Origin: Candidatus Omnitrophota bacterium
GTDB taxonomy: Bacteria > Omnitrophota > Gorgyraeia > Gygaellales > Profunditerraquicolaceae
Length of the DNA stretch: 21,123 bases
Direction of reading: 5' to 3'
NCBI GenBank assembly: GCA_026387485.1
Contig: JAPLLQ010000138.1
Location: forward strand, 1,074-22,196
Shown piece by piece: positions 6,771 to 14,411 of the stretch. Every line of letters starts with the position of its first letter. Within the stretch, counting starts at the first letter, position 1. The translations under genes and the position numbers were made by a program. The notes beneath the pieces are model-generated. The model saw only the letters and a program-made list of their open reading frames with translations, was not told where the DNA came from and made no database searches.

Positions 6771-7547
6771 TTGAAACTCGATGATATTAAAATTTCAAAA
6801 GCGATAATTGAATCCTATAAAGATAAGCTTATCCGGGCTTTAGATGTGGATGTAGCAGTTGTCGGCGCAGGCCCGGCAGGCTTGACCTGTGCTTATTATT
6901 TAGCCAGAGCCGGTAAAAAGGTAGTAATCTTTGAGAGGAAGCTTTCGGTTGGCGGAGGGATGTGGGGAGGCGGGATTATGTTTAATGAAATAGTGATTCA
7001 GGATAAGGCCAAAGAGATTATGGATGAATTCGGAGTAAAGCTAAAGGTCTATGAAAAAGGGTATTATGTGGCGGATTCCATTGAGTCAGTTTCTACTATT
7101 TGCTCTAAGACAACTAAGGCCGGCGTGAAGATATTCAATCTGTTAAGTGCCGAAGATGTAATGATCCGTAAGGGCTGTATCTGTGGTTTGGTTCTAAATT
7201 GGACAGCAGTAGAGATAGCTAATCTGCATGTTGACCCGATTACCATGCGAGCCCGTTTTGTAGTGGATGCCACAGGGCATGCCGCAGAGGTAGTCCGGAT
7301 CGTCGAAAGGAAATCCGGCTTGAAATTGAAGACAAAAACCGGTAGAATAATGGGTGAGCAGTCAATGTGGGCAGAGGTAGGAGAAGAAACCATCGTGAAG
7401 AACTCCAAAGAAGTTGCCCCCGGTCTCTATACTTGCGGGATGTGCGCTAATGCCGTATTCGGCGCTCCGCGCATGGGCCCGATATTCGGCGGGATGCTTT
7501 TATCCGGGAAAAAAGTTGCTTTAGATTTATTAAAAAGGTTAAAATGA
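6771..7547 (+). CDS. thi4: Thiazole synthase Thi4, sulfide-dependent (His) type
   Basis: A 258-residue FAD/NAD-binding protein that makes the ADP-thiazole precursor of thiamine from NAD, glycine and sulfur. Seen: Rossmann motif GAGPAG (32-37), ERKLSVGGGMWGGG (56-68), LNWTAVEIANLHVDP (142-156), and the C-terminal GAPRMGPIFGGMLLSG (231-246). Yeast Thi4 is a suicide enzyme using an active-site Cys; archaeal enzymes have His there and use free sulfide catalytically. His153 in NLHVDP indicates the sulfide-dependent type, fitting an anaerobe. Start is TTG at 6771, set by TGGAGGAT seven bases upstream. It is first in a TPP-riboswitch operon and overlaps the next gene by ATGA. No Nudix hydrolase for the ADP-thiazole is nearby. 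Confidence 0.93.
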   Translation: MKLDDIKISKAIIESYKDKLIRALDVDVAVVGAGPAGLTCAYYLARAGKKVVIFERKLSVGGGMWGGGIMFNEIVIQDKAKEIMDEFGVKLKVYEKGYYVADSIESVSTICSKTTKAGVKIFNLLSAEDVMIRKGCICGLVLNWTAVEIANLHVDPITMRARFVVDATGHAAEVVRIVERKSGLKLKTKTGRIMGEQSMWAEVGEETIVKNSKEVAPGLYTCGMCANAVFGAPRMGPIFGGMLLSGKKVALDLLKRLK

Positions 7548-8206
7548 AGATAATCAATCCTGAAAAATGCACTGTTTTTTTTGATTTTGATAATACTATT
7601 GCTACCTGCGATGTCTTTGACAGTATGCTCCCTCATTTTTCTAAAGATGACCTTTGGGTGGAATTAGAGAAAAAATGGGAGAAGGGTAAGATTGGCTCTC
7701 GAGCCTGCCTTGAGGGCCAGATCAAAGGCTTAAGTATAACCAGGAAGTCTTTAGATCAGTATCTAGCCCATATCAAGCTTGACCCTTATTTTAAAAAAAT
7801 AATCAAATTCCTGACTACTAGTAAGATCAAGGTAATAATTCTAAGCGATAATTTTGATTACATACTCCAGCGGATATTGAATTATCATGCCATTAAGAAT
7901 TTAAGGGTTTATTCCAATAAGTTACATTTTGCCAAAGACGGGCTTGTCCCGCGCTTCCCTTATCGCAGTAAGAAATGCCAGGTTTGTGCCCATTGTAAGA
8001 CAAAAAATCTCTTGGCAAATGTCCAACCGGATTCTATAATAATATATATTGGCGATGGTCGTTCAGATATCTGTCCTTCCCAATACGCCGATATAGTATT
8101 TGCAAAAGCAGATCTGCTTAAGCATTTTCAGGAAAAAAAATTGATCTGTCTGGCCTATGAAGGCTTAAAAGATGTATACGATTATTTTAAAAGGAGTTTT
8201 GTATGA
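7544..8206 (+). CDS. HAD-superfamily phosphatase, PHOSPHO/MtnX-like (HAD-IB)
   Basis: A 220-residue soluble phosphatase. HAD motif I is FFDFDNT with nucleophile Asp14 and acid Asp16; motif II is ILSDN (99-103); motif IV is YIGDGRSD (168-175). The set resembles the PHOSPHO1/MtnX group, which hydrolyses small phosphoesters such as phosphoethanolamine or the methionine-salvage enolase product. A Cys cluster CQVCAHC (145-151) in the segment after the core may bind zinc, a feature found in the group. The start overlaps the thi4 stop and the stop overlaps the next start (ATGA at both ends), so translation is coupled on both sides and falls under the TPP riboswitch. Substrate is unknown; a thiamine-pathway monophosphate or an amino-alcohol phosphate are both possible. 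Confidence 0.8.
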   Translation: MKIINPEKCTVFFDFDNTIATCDVFDSMLPHFSKDDLWVELEKKWEKGKIGSRACLEGQIKGLSITRKSLDQYLAHIKLDPYFKKIIKFLTTSKIKVIILSDNFDYILQRILNYHAIKNLRVYSNKLHFAKDGLVPRFPYRSKKCQVCAHCKTKNLLANVQPDSIIIYIGDGRSDICPSQYADIVFAKADLLKHFQEKKLICLAYEGLKDVYDYFKRSFV

Positions 8207-9660
8207 GTGAAAAATCATTAGCTAACCAGGCAAAAGATGAGGTTTTATTTTCAACCGATGAGCTTTTAGCTCAGGAAGCCAAATATTGCTCATGGGGGGA
8301 TACAGTTCATTACGTAGATAAACCCAACATCTTTAAATCCAGCGAGGGTAGTTATCTCTATGATGTGGAGGGTATAGAATTTTTGGATTTACAGATGTGG
8401 TATTCCGCGGCGAATTTCGGTTATAGGAATAAACGGTTGAATAGCGTCTTAAAGAAACAGATTGATACCCTTCCGCAGTTAGCCTGCCAATACTTACACG
8501 AAGAAAAAATAAGGCTAGCCACAAAGTTAGCCCAGCGTAATGAGATGTCCTTTGAAGCAAAAGGGAGGATTCATTTTAATGTCGGCGGCTCATCAGCATT
8601 AGAGGATTCGTTAAAGCTAGTCAGGAATTATGCGGGGAGAAGTTTAGTTTTTGCTTTTATGGGCGGTTACCACGGCAGAACTCTGGCGGCATCGGCAATT
8701 ACCTCAAGTTTTCGTTACCGGGAGCACTTCGGCCATTTTGGCGACCGGGCTTTCTTCGTGCCTTTTCCGTATTGCTTCAGGTGCCCTTATGATAAAAAGA
8801 AGGATTTCTGCGATTTTTATTGCCTTAAACAATTTGAGAGGCTGTTTGAGACCGAATATCATTCAGTAGTCAATAAGAAGAACAATAAATGCGAGTTTTC
8901 TGCTTTCTACGTTGAGGCGGTTCAGGGTACAGGCGGATATATTATCCCGCCGCAGGAATATTTTAGCGGGCTTAAGGAAATCCTGGAAAGGTACGATATT
9001 CTTTTCGTTGATGATGAAATCCAGATGGGCTTCTTTAGGACCGGTAAATTCTGGGCGATTGAGCATTTTAATGTTACTCCGGATATTATTGTTTTTGGTA
9101 AAGCTTTAACCAACGGCTTAAACCCGATTTCCGGAATCTGGGCTAAAGAAAAGTTTATCTCTCCAGAGGTTTTTCCTCCGGGATCAACCCACTCTACATT
9201 CTCCTCCAATCCATTGGGGACAGCTGTGGGGTTGGAGGTAATGAAACTGATTGAGGATTCAAATTTTGCGGTAGATGTGCCTAAGAAAGGCCAATATCTC
9301 ATTAATCGTTTTAAATCGCTCCAGAAAAAGTATCCTCAGATAGGAGATGTTAGCGGGTTAGTGCAGAAAAAATACCCGCAGATAGGTGATGTTGACGGAT
9401 TGGGTTTGGCTTTACGTGTAGAGATGTGCGGGAAAGACGGCTACGCTCCGAATAAGGAGTTGACGGATAAAATAGTAGAACTTGGGTTAAGCGGAAAGCT
9501 TACTGCTGGAGGCAGGAGGCGGGGGTTAGTGCTTGATGTCGGAGGCTACTATAAGAATGTCTTTACTCTGGCGCCTTCGTTCTATATCACGGAAAAAGAA
9601 ATAGATTTAGGATGCGATCTCTTTGAAGAGGCGCTATCTAAGGCATTAAAGAAACCTTAA
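8203..9660 (+). CDS. Class III PLP-dependent aminotransferase
   Basis: A 485-residue enzyme of the GABA/ornithine aminotransferase (class III) type, moving an amino group from an omega-amine or amino acid to an oxo acid. Seen: NVGGSSALEDSLKLVRNY (126-143), GGYHGRT (154-160), VEAVQGTGGY (237-246), cofactor Asp in FVDDEIQMG (268-276), and catalytic Lys300 in FGKALTNG. CFRC...CDFYC (191-207) is a four-Cys insertion known in some archaeal and bacterial relatives and may bind metal. Residues 374-401 contain a tandem repeat (QKKYPQIGDV twice, 14 residues apart); family members normally have one such segment, so this enzyme carries an insertion just before the small domain strand. It is coupled by ATGA to the HAD gene. 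Substrate cannot be assigned from sequence. Confidence 0.87.
   Translation: MSEKSLANQAKDEVLFSTDELLAQEAKYCSWGDTVHYVDKPNIFKSSEGSYLYDVEGIEFLDLQMWYSAANFGYRNKRLNSVLKKQIDTLPQLACQYLHEEKIRLATKLAQRNEMSFEAKGRIHFNVGGSSALEDSLKLVRNYAGRSLVFAFMGGYHGRTLAASAITSSFRYREHFGHFGDRAFFVPFPYCFRCPYDKKKDFCDFYCLKQFERLFETEYHSVVNKKNNKCEFSAFYVEAVQGTGGYIIPPQEYFSGLKEILERYDILFVDDEIQMGFFRTGKFWAIEHFNVTPDIIVFGKALTNGLNPISGIWAKEKFISPEVFPPGSTHSTFSSNPLGTAVGLEVMKLIEDSNFAVDVPKKGQYLINRFKSLQKKYPQIGDVSGLVQKKYPQIGDVDGLGLALRVEMCGKDGYAPNKELTDKIVELGLSGKLTAGGRRRGLVLDVGGYYKNVFTLAPSFYITEKEIDLGCDLFEEALSKALKKP
9322..9405 (+). repeat. 42-bp in-frame tandem duplication inside the aminotransferase gene
   Basis: Copies 9322-9363 and 9364-9405 have period 42. 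They differ at 10 of 42 bases, but six of the changed codons are synonymous and 12 of 14 encoded residues are the same (QKKYPQIGDV.GL.). Reading frame is kept. Confidence 0.9.
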
Positions 9661-9713
9661 GCTTTTAGTCCCTCCTTTTAAAAAGTTTTCTAAAAAAATC
9701 TTACCGGAAAAAT

Positions 9714-10643
9714 ATGCTCAGCCGCGATATACGCATACTGGATTTTGATGCCAGCCTGATTAAGCAGAAGAAAATCCTCTCTAGCTATAAACATGAGATT
9801 ATCAATTTAAAGGATATTGCTCCCCATTCCAGGCTCTGGATGGATAAGAAAACTAAGGCTAAGATAATGGAGCGGCTAAGTGGCTCCCAAAACAATAGCC
9901 CGACTTTCCTTGGCTCAGGCGATTTTCATCATATCAGCTCGCTTTTAATAAATGAATTTGATCAGCCAATGTCAGTTATTATTTTTGACTTCCATCCTGA
10001 CTGGGATATTTTACCCCCTCGTTTTGGCTGCGGTTCCTGGGTAACCGAGATATTAAAAAATAAAAACATTCTTAAAATCGTTCTCATCGGTGTTTCTTCC
10101 GATGATCTATCATCCGCAAGTATCCAGAGCGGGAATCTTAAGGCTCTTGAAGGTGATAGGCTCGAGGTTTATCCTTACCAACATCAGCCGACAAATGTTT
10201 TGTTCAGGAGTGTCCCGGAAAATATTTCCTTAACAGTTAAAAAAAGATTTTTCTGTAATAAGATTTACTGGGATGAATTAAAGGATAAGGATTTACAGGT
10301 ATTCTTCTCGAGCATGCTTAGCCGTATTCCCACTAAGAAAGTCTATGTTTCTATAGATAAGGATTGTTTAAAAAGCAAGTATGCCCTTACTAATTGGGAA
10401 GAGGGGTTACTTTCCTTGGATGAGCTGCTTTTAATGTTAAGATTAATCCGGGATAATTTTGATATTGCGGGTTTGGATATTACTGGAGATTATTCTAAAA
10501 ACTTTACTGCCGGAAGATTTAAAAGTTTTATTTCAAGGCTGGACCATCCTAGGCCTGTTAAGGCTGATAAAATCCCCGAATCAGTTATCACCGCAATAAA
10601 TGAATTAACTAACCTTAAAATTCTAGAAACCCTCTATCCTTAA
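9714..10643 (+). CDS. Arginase/ureohydrolase-fold protein
   Basis: A 309-residue protein with a full binuclear metal site of the arginase superfamily: GSGDFHH (His72; normally GGDHS), FDFHPDWD (Asp92, His94, Asp96; normally DAHxD) and VSIDKDCL (Asp215, Asp217; normally SxDxDxxDP). An NWEEG follows at 227-231. Superfamily members hydrolyse guanidino or amide C-N bonds (arginine, agmatine, formiminoglutamate, guanidinobutyrate) or deacetylate. The motif variants place it in a divergent branch, so the substrate is open. It lies 53 bases behind the aminotransferase on the same strand with no terminator between, so TPP-riboswitch read-through is likely. A weak CCGGAAA precedes the ATG. It ends 3 bases before the convergent hydrolase gene. 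Confidence 0.78.
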   Translation: MLSRDIRILDFDASLIKQKKILSSYKHEIINLKDIAPHSRLWMDKKTKAKIMERLSGSQNNSPTFLGSGDFHHISSLLINEFDQPMSVIIFDFHPDWDILPPRFGCGSWVTEILKNKNILKIVLIGVSSDDLSSASIQSGNLKALEGDRLEVYPYQHQPTNVLFRSVPENISLTVKKRFFCNKIYWDELKDKDLQVFFSSMLSRIPTKKVYVSIDKDCLKSKYALTNWEEGLLSLDELLLMLRLIRDNFDIAGLDITGDYSKNFTAGRFKSFISRLDHPRPVKADKIPESVITAINELTNLKILETLYP

Positions 10644-10646
10644 AAA

Positions 10647-11507
10647 TTATTTATACTTATTGAAGAAGGATATTGTTTGTTCCGCTACCTTATCCCTTTC
10701 CTGGTCGGCAATAATTATATGGTAGGAATCCTCAAAGAGGACTACCTGCTTATCTTTAGAGCCAATCCGTTCGTAGATATAGTAGGAATTTTTTGGGCTG
10801 GTAACATCATCGTCTTTTGCCTGCAGCAGCTGAATCGGGGTCTCTATTTTTTTTAATAAAGGGATAATCTTTTTAGCCAACAGGCGATTTTGGTACATAC
10901 TGGAAACAGGTATTACCGAATAACCATAAAGATGGACCTTGCTATAATCAAAGAGGTCTGAACCCTTATAAAATCTTTCGATTCGCGATCTCAATCTCTC
11001 GTTCTTTATACCATAAGGATACCCTTCTTTAAGGTATATGTAATATTTAAGTGGTGTTGGGTAAACTAAGGGCAGGAATATTCTTGATTTAGGAGTGCCC
11101 CAGCCGTCAAAAAAAATAGTCGGGGAGAAACAATTGACTGCTTTAATTTTCTCCGGGAATTCATAAGCCAGCAATATGCCTAATAGTGCGCCAAAAGAGA
11201 GGCCGGCAACAAATATATTTTCGTATGAATCGCTGTATTTAAGAAAACTTTCTTTTATCCCGGCGTATAATTCCTGCCAGGTTTTTCGCTTTAAAACTGA
11301 GAGCGATTGTGTATGCCCGGGCATTAAAGGAGCAGCTACAGAATAGCCTTCTTTATTCAAGCGTGAGCCGATAGCACTCATCTCTTTAGCTGTCCCGGTC
11401 AAGCCATGGATTAAAAAACAGAGGTTTTTATCTCCTTCGAGAAAAAAGCTCGAATTGGAGATTTCCTGAATATCACGGTTGTCTTCTCTTAAAGAAAAAA
11501 TAATCAT
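10647..11507 (-). CDS. Alpha/beta hydrolase, carboxylesterase/monoglyceride-lipase-like
   Basis: A 286-residue soluble alpha/beta hydrolase. Oxyanion segment LIHGLTGTA (32-40), nucleophile elbow AGLSFGA with Ser104, acid in AKDDDVTS (Asp232-234) and His263 in EDSYHII form the complete catalytic triad. The lid region (about 125-200) is long and Tyr-rich. The set-up resembles Est30-type carboxylesterases and monoacylglycerol lipases, which cleave short acyl esters. Its ATG begins one base after the stop of the DegT-type aminotransferase upstream, so the two are one operon. The 3' end is nearly back to back with the arginase-fold gene. Natural substrate unknown. Confidence 0.87.
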   Translation of the reverse strand: MIIFSLREDNRDIQEISNSSFFLEGDKNLCFLIHGLTGTAKEMSAIGSRLNKEGYSVAAPLMPGHTQSLSVLKRKTWQELYAGIKESFLKYSDSYENIFVAGLSFGALLGILLAYEFPEKIKAVNCFSPTIFFDGWGTPKSRIFLPLVYPTPLKYYIYLKEGYPYGIKNERLRSRIERFYKGSDLFDYSKVHLYGYSVIPVSSMYQNRLLAKKIIPLLKKIETPIQLLQAKDDDVTSPKNSYYIYERIGSKDKQVVLFEDSYHIIIADQERDKVAEQTISFFNKYK

Positions 11508-11508
11508 T

Positions 11509-12726
11509 TTATAGCTCTTTAATCCTTTTTGCGATGTAATCTAATTCACTATTTTTTAAGAAAGTGCTGGTGGATAATGTAATATGCCTTTCTGCTAAAT
11601 AGCGGGCATTCGGCGCCTCTTGATCCCCGGTTATGCTTTTAAGATACTCATAATCGGTAATTGCCGAAAGATAAATCCGGGATATGCCTAACCCCGAATT
11701 CCTGAATAATTTAAAAGCTTTATTGCGTTTAGCTGGGTCATCAAAAATCAGTGTTAAGAATGGATAGTTTGCTTGGGCTTCTCGAGATTCTCGGATAATC
11801 TTGATTCCCGCGGTATCTTTTAAGGCTTCTATATAATAAACTGCTTTTTTTCTTTGTCCATCAATTTCTTTGTCTAGGCGTGAAAATGAGAAATGGCCGA
11901 TTTTTTTTCGGAAACTTGAAACTTTATGTAAAGGGAAGTCAATAGTGAAATATTCAATTGATGCCTTTTCGAGGTTACCCTGTAATTCCCAGAAGACTTG
12001 GGGGGCCTTAAAGACCAGCCAGAAAAGAAGTGGCCGGTAAAAAATCCAATACCCGAATAATTCTATAATTTTTAGAGTCTCAGAAGAAAAGTTACCTTTT
12101 TCAATATCTTTTATATTCTGGTTAATTATTTTGGCGTATTCAGTTTTGCCTGTTATTACTCCCCCTTCGTAAATAGTTAAACCTTTTCCCCGGCAGAGGC
12201 TAAAAAAAGATAGATCGCCTATAGTCCCGACCTTTTTATCTTTGTATATCGCGCCTTGTGCTTGAGCACAGTCTTCAATAACGAATATTTTCTCTTTTTT
12301 GGCCATCCCCCGAATAAAATCCAGGTCTACCGGAATTCCGGCTAAGTGCGTAGCTATGATAGCGAGCAGATCATTATTTTTTGAACATAGTTTTTCTAAC
12401 TGTGCCCGGTCAAAATCAAAATTATCCTTATTGATATCGCAGACCAGAACATTTAAGCCGGCTCTTTTTATGGCTAACGGTATAAGCGGGCAGATAAAGG
12501 AAGGGATGATTACAGTTTTTTTGGAAGAGAGTTTTTTTAAGCTTTCTAGAATAATATAGAATGCCGCAGTTCCGGAATAGGTAACTTGGGCATATGGGGC
12601 GCTTAGATAATTCTTAAAATCGTCTTCCAGCGAGCCTTTATATTTTACTACCGGTAAAAGGGAAAGGAAATCTCCTGCCTCTAAGGGTATCCCCGCAGTG
12701 GGAGGTATTTCACGAAATATATTCAT
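11509..12726 (-). CDS. DegT/DnrJ/EryC1/StrS family aminotransferase
   Basis: A 405-residue PLP enzyme of the sugar-aminotransferase (PF01041) family that builds amino sugars on nucleotide-linked intermediates, for example ArnB and PerA. Seen: TYSGTAAFYII (49-59) for phosphate binding, HLAGIPVDLD (127-136), IEDCAQAQGA (150-159) with Asp152 contacting the PLP nitrogen, and FFSLCRGKGLTIYEGG (174-189) with candidate catalytic Lys181. The CRGKG context is not the standard SFxxxKxxxxGxGG form, so this is a divergent subgroup. A divergent promoter separates it from a pair of SMR-like membrane proteins. No Shine-Dalgarno sequence is visible before the ATG, and the predicted leader is only about 15 bases. 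Confidence 0.88.
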   Translation of the reverse strand: MNIFREIPPTAGIPLEAGDFLSLLPVVKYKGSLEDDFKNYLSAPYAQVTYSGTAAFYIILESLKKLSSKKTVIIPSFICPLIPLAIKRAGLNVLVCDINKDNFDFDRAQLEKLCSKNNDLLAIIATHLAGIPVDLDFIRGMAKKEKIFVIEDCAQAQGAIYKDKKVGTIGDLSFFSLCRGKGLTIYEGGVITGKTEYAKIINQNIKDIEKGNFSSETLKIIELFGYWIFYRPLLFWLVFKAPQVFWELQGNLEKASIEYFTIDFPLHKVSSFRKKIGHFSFSRLDKEIDGQRKKAVYYIEALKDTAGIKIIRESREAQANYPFLTLIFDDPAKRNKAFKLFRNSGLGISRIYLSAITDYEYLKSITGDQEAPNARYLAERHITLSTSTFLKNSELDYIAKRIKEL

Positions 12727-12747
12727 TTTATTTTTACTATTTTTATT

Positions 12748-12776
12748 ATTTTATGCTAAAATGATAACAAATTCAA
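12748..12776 (-). promoter_or_regulatory. Promoter of the DegT-hydrolase operon, in a divergent intergenic region
   Basis: On the minus strand: TTGAAT (12776-12771), 17-base spacer, TAAAAT (12753-12748), start near 12741. On the plus strand a weaker TTACTA (12734-12739), 17-base spacer and TAAAAT (12757-12762) could serve the SMR-like pair. The two overlap, so the promoters may compete. Confidence 0.55.
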
Positions 12777-12798
12777 GAAGTAAAAAAATAAGGCCGAT

Positions 12799-13212
12799 AT
12801 GCTTAAAGGAAAAATTACAGCAAAATTATTCGCGTTTCTTGTTTTTACCGATGTTCTGGAGACCTTTATTCATTTCTGCTTTAAGAGGGGGGCAACCTCT
12901 CACGGTGTCCATCAGGTAAACGCATTACCAGACCTTTTTTTCTTCCTACAAGGTGTTTTCCTCTCGCCATATATATGGATCGGGCTTTTGTCAGTTGCGG
13001 TTGCTTTTACTCTTTGGTCGACTATCCTCTCAAAAATAGACTTAAGTGTTGCAGTCCCGGTCTGTAGCTTTAGTTATATATTTGTTCCTATAGCTTCAAT
13101 AATTTTTCTGCATGAAAAAATAAGCCTGTTAAGATGGGGCGGGATATTGATGATATTAATCGGGGTAATCCTGGTTTCCTTAACTAGCAAAGATAAGGAG
13201 AGCTTGCTTTAA
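12799..13212 (+). CDS. Half-size EamA/SMR-type membrane protein (first of a pair)
   Basis: A 137-residue protein with four hydrophobic segments. The C-terminal half holds the typical SKIDLSVAVPVCSFSYIFVPIAS block and FLHEKISLLRWGGILMILIG, matching small multidrug-resistance/EamA proteins and the ArnE/ArnF flippase subunits that move undecaprenyl-phosphate-aminoarabinose across the inner membrane. N-terminal segment is less typical. The stop overlaps the next start (TAATG), so the two halves are coupled and probably form a heterodimer. Divergence from a DegT aminotransferase fits an amino-sugar lipid flippase, but a drug or metabolite exporter is possible. The Shine-Dalgarno match (AAGG) is weak. 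Confidence 0.75.
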   Translation: MLKGKITAKLFAFLVFTDVLETFIHFCFKRGATSHGVHQVNALPDLFFFLQGVFLSPYIWIGLLSVAVAFTLWSTILSKIDLSVAVPVCSFSYIFVPIASIIFLHEKISLLRWGGILMILIGVILVSLTSKDKESLL

Positions 13213-13595
13213 TGAAAGAGGGAATGTTTTTTATTTTATTCCTGATTGCTATGACTAGTGTCTGCGATACGGTAAATCAGATATTCCTGAAATCCGCGAT
13301 TAATTCTTTGCATGTTTCTTTAAGCGGAAATATTTTTAAAATCCTGAAATTTATTTTTAGGTTGATCTTAGTCCCCAGGGTATGGGTTAGTTTTGTCTTT
13401 AGCATTTTATCCTTAAGTATGTGGCTTTTCGTCCTCTCTAAAATAGACCTGAACCTCGCTTTTTCCTTGGATAGTATGCACTATATTTTTATCGCCTTTG
13501 CCTCGCAACATATATTAAAAGAAAAAGTTTGTTTTAAGCGTTGGTCAGGTATACTCTTTATAATATTGGGGATAGTTTTAGTATCTATTAGTTAA
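13212..13595 (+). CDS. Half-size EamA/SMR-type membrane protein (second of a pair)
   Basis: A 127-residue, four-helix protein that parallels the preceding one: VLSKIDLNLAFSLDSMHYIFIAFAS followed by LKEKVCFKRWSGILFIILGIVL. The shared SKIDL...A block, the (H/L)(K/E)EK motif and the RW.GI.. helix show the two arose by duplication but have diverged widely. Paired half-size subunits of this kind act as antiparallel heterodimers (EbrAB, ArnEF). It starts on the last base of its neighbour's stop codon. No terminator was seen in the 42 bases before the convergent pagL-like gene. Confidence 0.75.
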   Translation: MKEGMFFILFLIAMTSVCDTVNQIFLKSAINSLHVSLSGNIFKILKFIFRLILVPRVWVSFVFSILSLSMWLFVLSKIDLNLAFSLDSMHYIFIAFASQHILKEKVCFKRWSGILFIILGIVLVSIS

Positions 13596-13637
13596 CCCCG
13601 CCCGAGTATCCTTATTCCTTTTTTAGATTATTTAAGG

Positions 13638-14351
13638 TTAGAACTTGTGGGTGACGCCGGTAGTTACGAAGCAGGTGTTTATCCCATGGTTGGGGTCTTT
13701 GATACCGCAGTTGGAGAGATGGCGATAAGAGCCTTCTATGGTGAGGGCGGTATTTTTCTTAAAGAAATAATGTATGCCGCAGCCTAACTGTTCAATAAAA
13801 TTAAATTGTGATCCCTGCTCCCGGGTATGCTGAGTTATATAAACCATACCTGCTCCGCCCTTTAAATAAGGTTGGATTTTGGATGTTTCAGGAAGGATCC
13901 CTATCTTTAATAGAAATAAGGTTCCTAGTTCAATATTGGCATCCGGGCTTATTACCGGAGAGATAAACGGCTCAATCTGGAATTGGAGTAATTGTCTTGG
14001 GTTAAAATTTAATTTTTTAGTCAATTTTTTAAGGTCAAAATCAAAATCTACAATAAAAGGAATCATCTTATAGGTTTTTTTGTTGTGCAGTTTTCCCCAG
14101 CCAAAGCCAGTGCGGAATTCTATAGCCGATAAAATTCCAGTTTTGGCTTCGCTTATACTTGGAGTAATTTGATTTGCTTGTTCAGAGGGCGCTGTAAATT
14201 GAGCCGGGGCAGATCTTTTTTCTGCCCCTACCTGGGTTACCGTACCTGTTTTAGCAGGCACTAATCCCTTTTTATTATAGATAGCTTTAGCTTGAACCAC
14301 TAAATAGACAAGGGCGAGGATAATTATTATGATAAGTGCGATTTTCTTCAT
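13638..14351 (-). CDS. pagL: Lipid A 3-O-deacylase, PagL-like outer-membrane protein
   Basis: A 237-residue exported protein. Signal peptide residues 1-23 (cut near VQAKA), then a low-complexity linker to about 70, then a beta-barrel-like domain with alternating hydrophobic residues. The C-terminal GSYRHLSNCGIKDPNHGIN carries the PagL His-x-Ser catalytic pair (His211, Ser213), and the protein ends in Phe, usual for outer-membrane barrels. PagL removes the 3-O acyl chain of lipid A. Where many PagLs have Glu after the PN.G motif this one has Asn225; I am not certain of that alignment. The gene is monocistronic with its own promoter, has no Shine-Dalgarno sequence, and is predicted to start at about the first transcribed base. 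Confidence 0.8.
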   Translation of the reverse strand: MKKIALIIIIILALVYLVVQAKAIYNKKGLVPAKTGTVTQVGAEKRSAPAQFTAPSEQANQITPSISEAKTGILSAIEFRTGFGWGKLHNKKTYKMIPFIVDFDFDLKKLTKKLNFNPRQLLQFQIEPFISPVISPDANIELGTLFLLKIGILPETSKIQPYLKGGAGMVYITQHTREQGSQFNFIEQLGCGIHYFFKKNTALTIEGSYRHLSNCGIKDPNHGINTCFVTTGVTHKF

Positions 14352-14358
14352 AGGTTAG

Positions 14359-14387
14359 ATTATATTAAAAAAACTTAAAAAAGGCAA
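14359..14387 (-). promoter_or_regulatory. Promoter of the pagL-like gene, giving a leaderless mRNA
   Basis: On the minus strand TTGCCT (14387-14382), 17-base spacer and perfect TATAAT (14364-14359). Transcription would begin near 14352 and the ATG is 14351-14349. The opposite strand has TGTTAAAAT (14397-14405), an extended -10 that would start at about the ATG of the permease gene (14412). Confidence 0.65.
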
Positions 14388-14411
14388 GAACTTTTATGTT
14401 AAAATAAATCT

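Noticed and set aside
8922..9302. Minus-strand open frame of 126 codons inside the aminotransferase gene
   Set aside because: It is antisense to a well-conserved gene, has no ribosome binding site and no recognisable domain; the same applies to those at 1033-1362, 3099-3422 and 7064-7408.
12698..12919. Plus-strand open frame overlapping the start of the DegT and SMR-like genes
   Set aside because: Runs antisense to the DegT start and out of frame with the four-helix SMR protein; composition is not protein-like.
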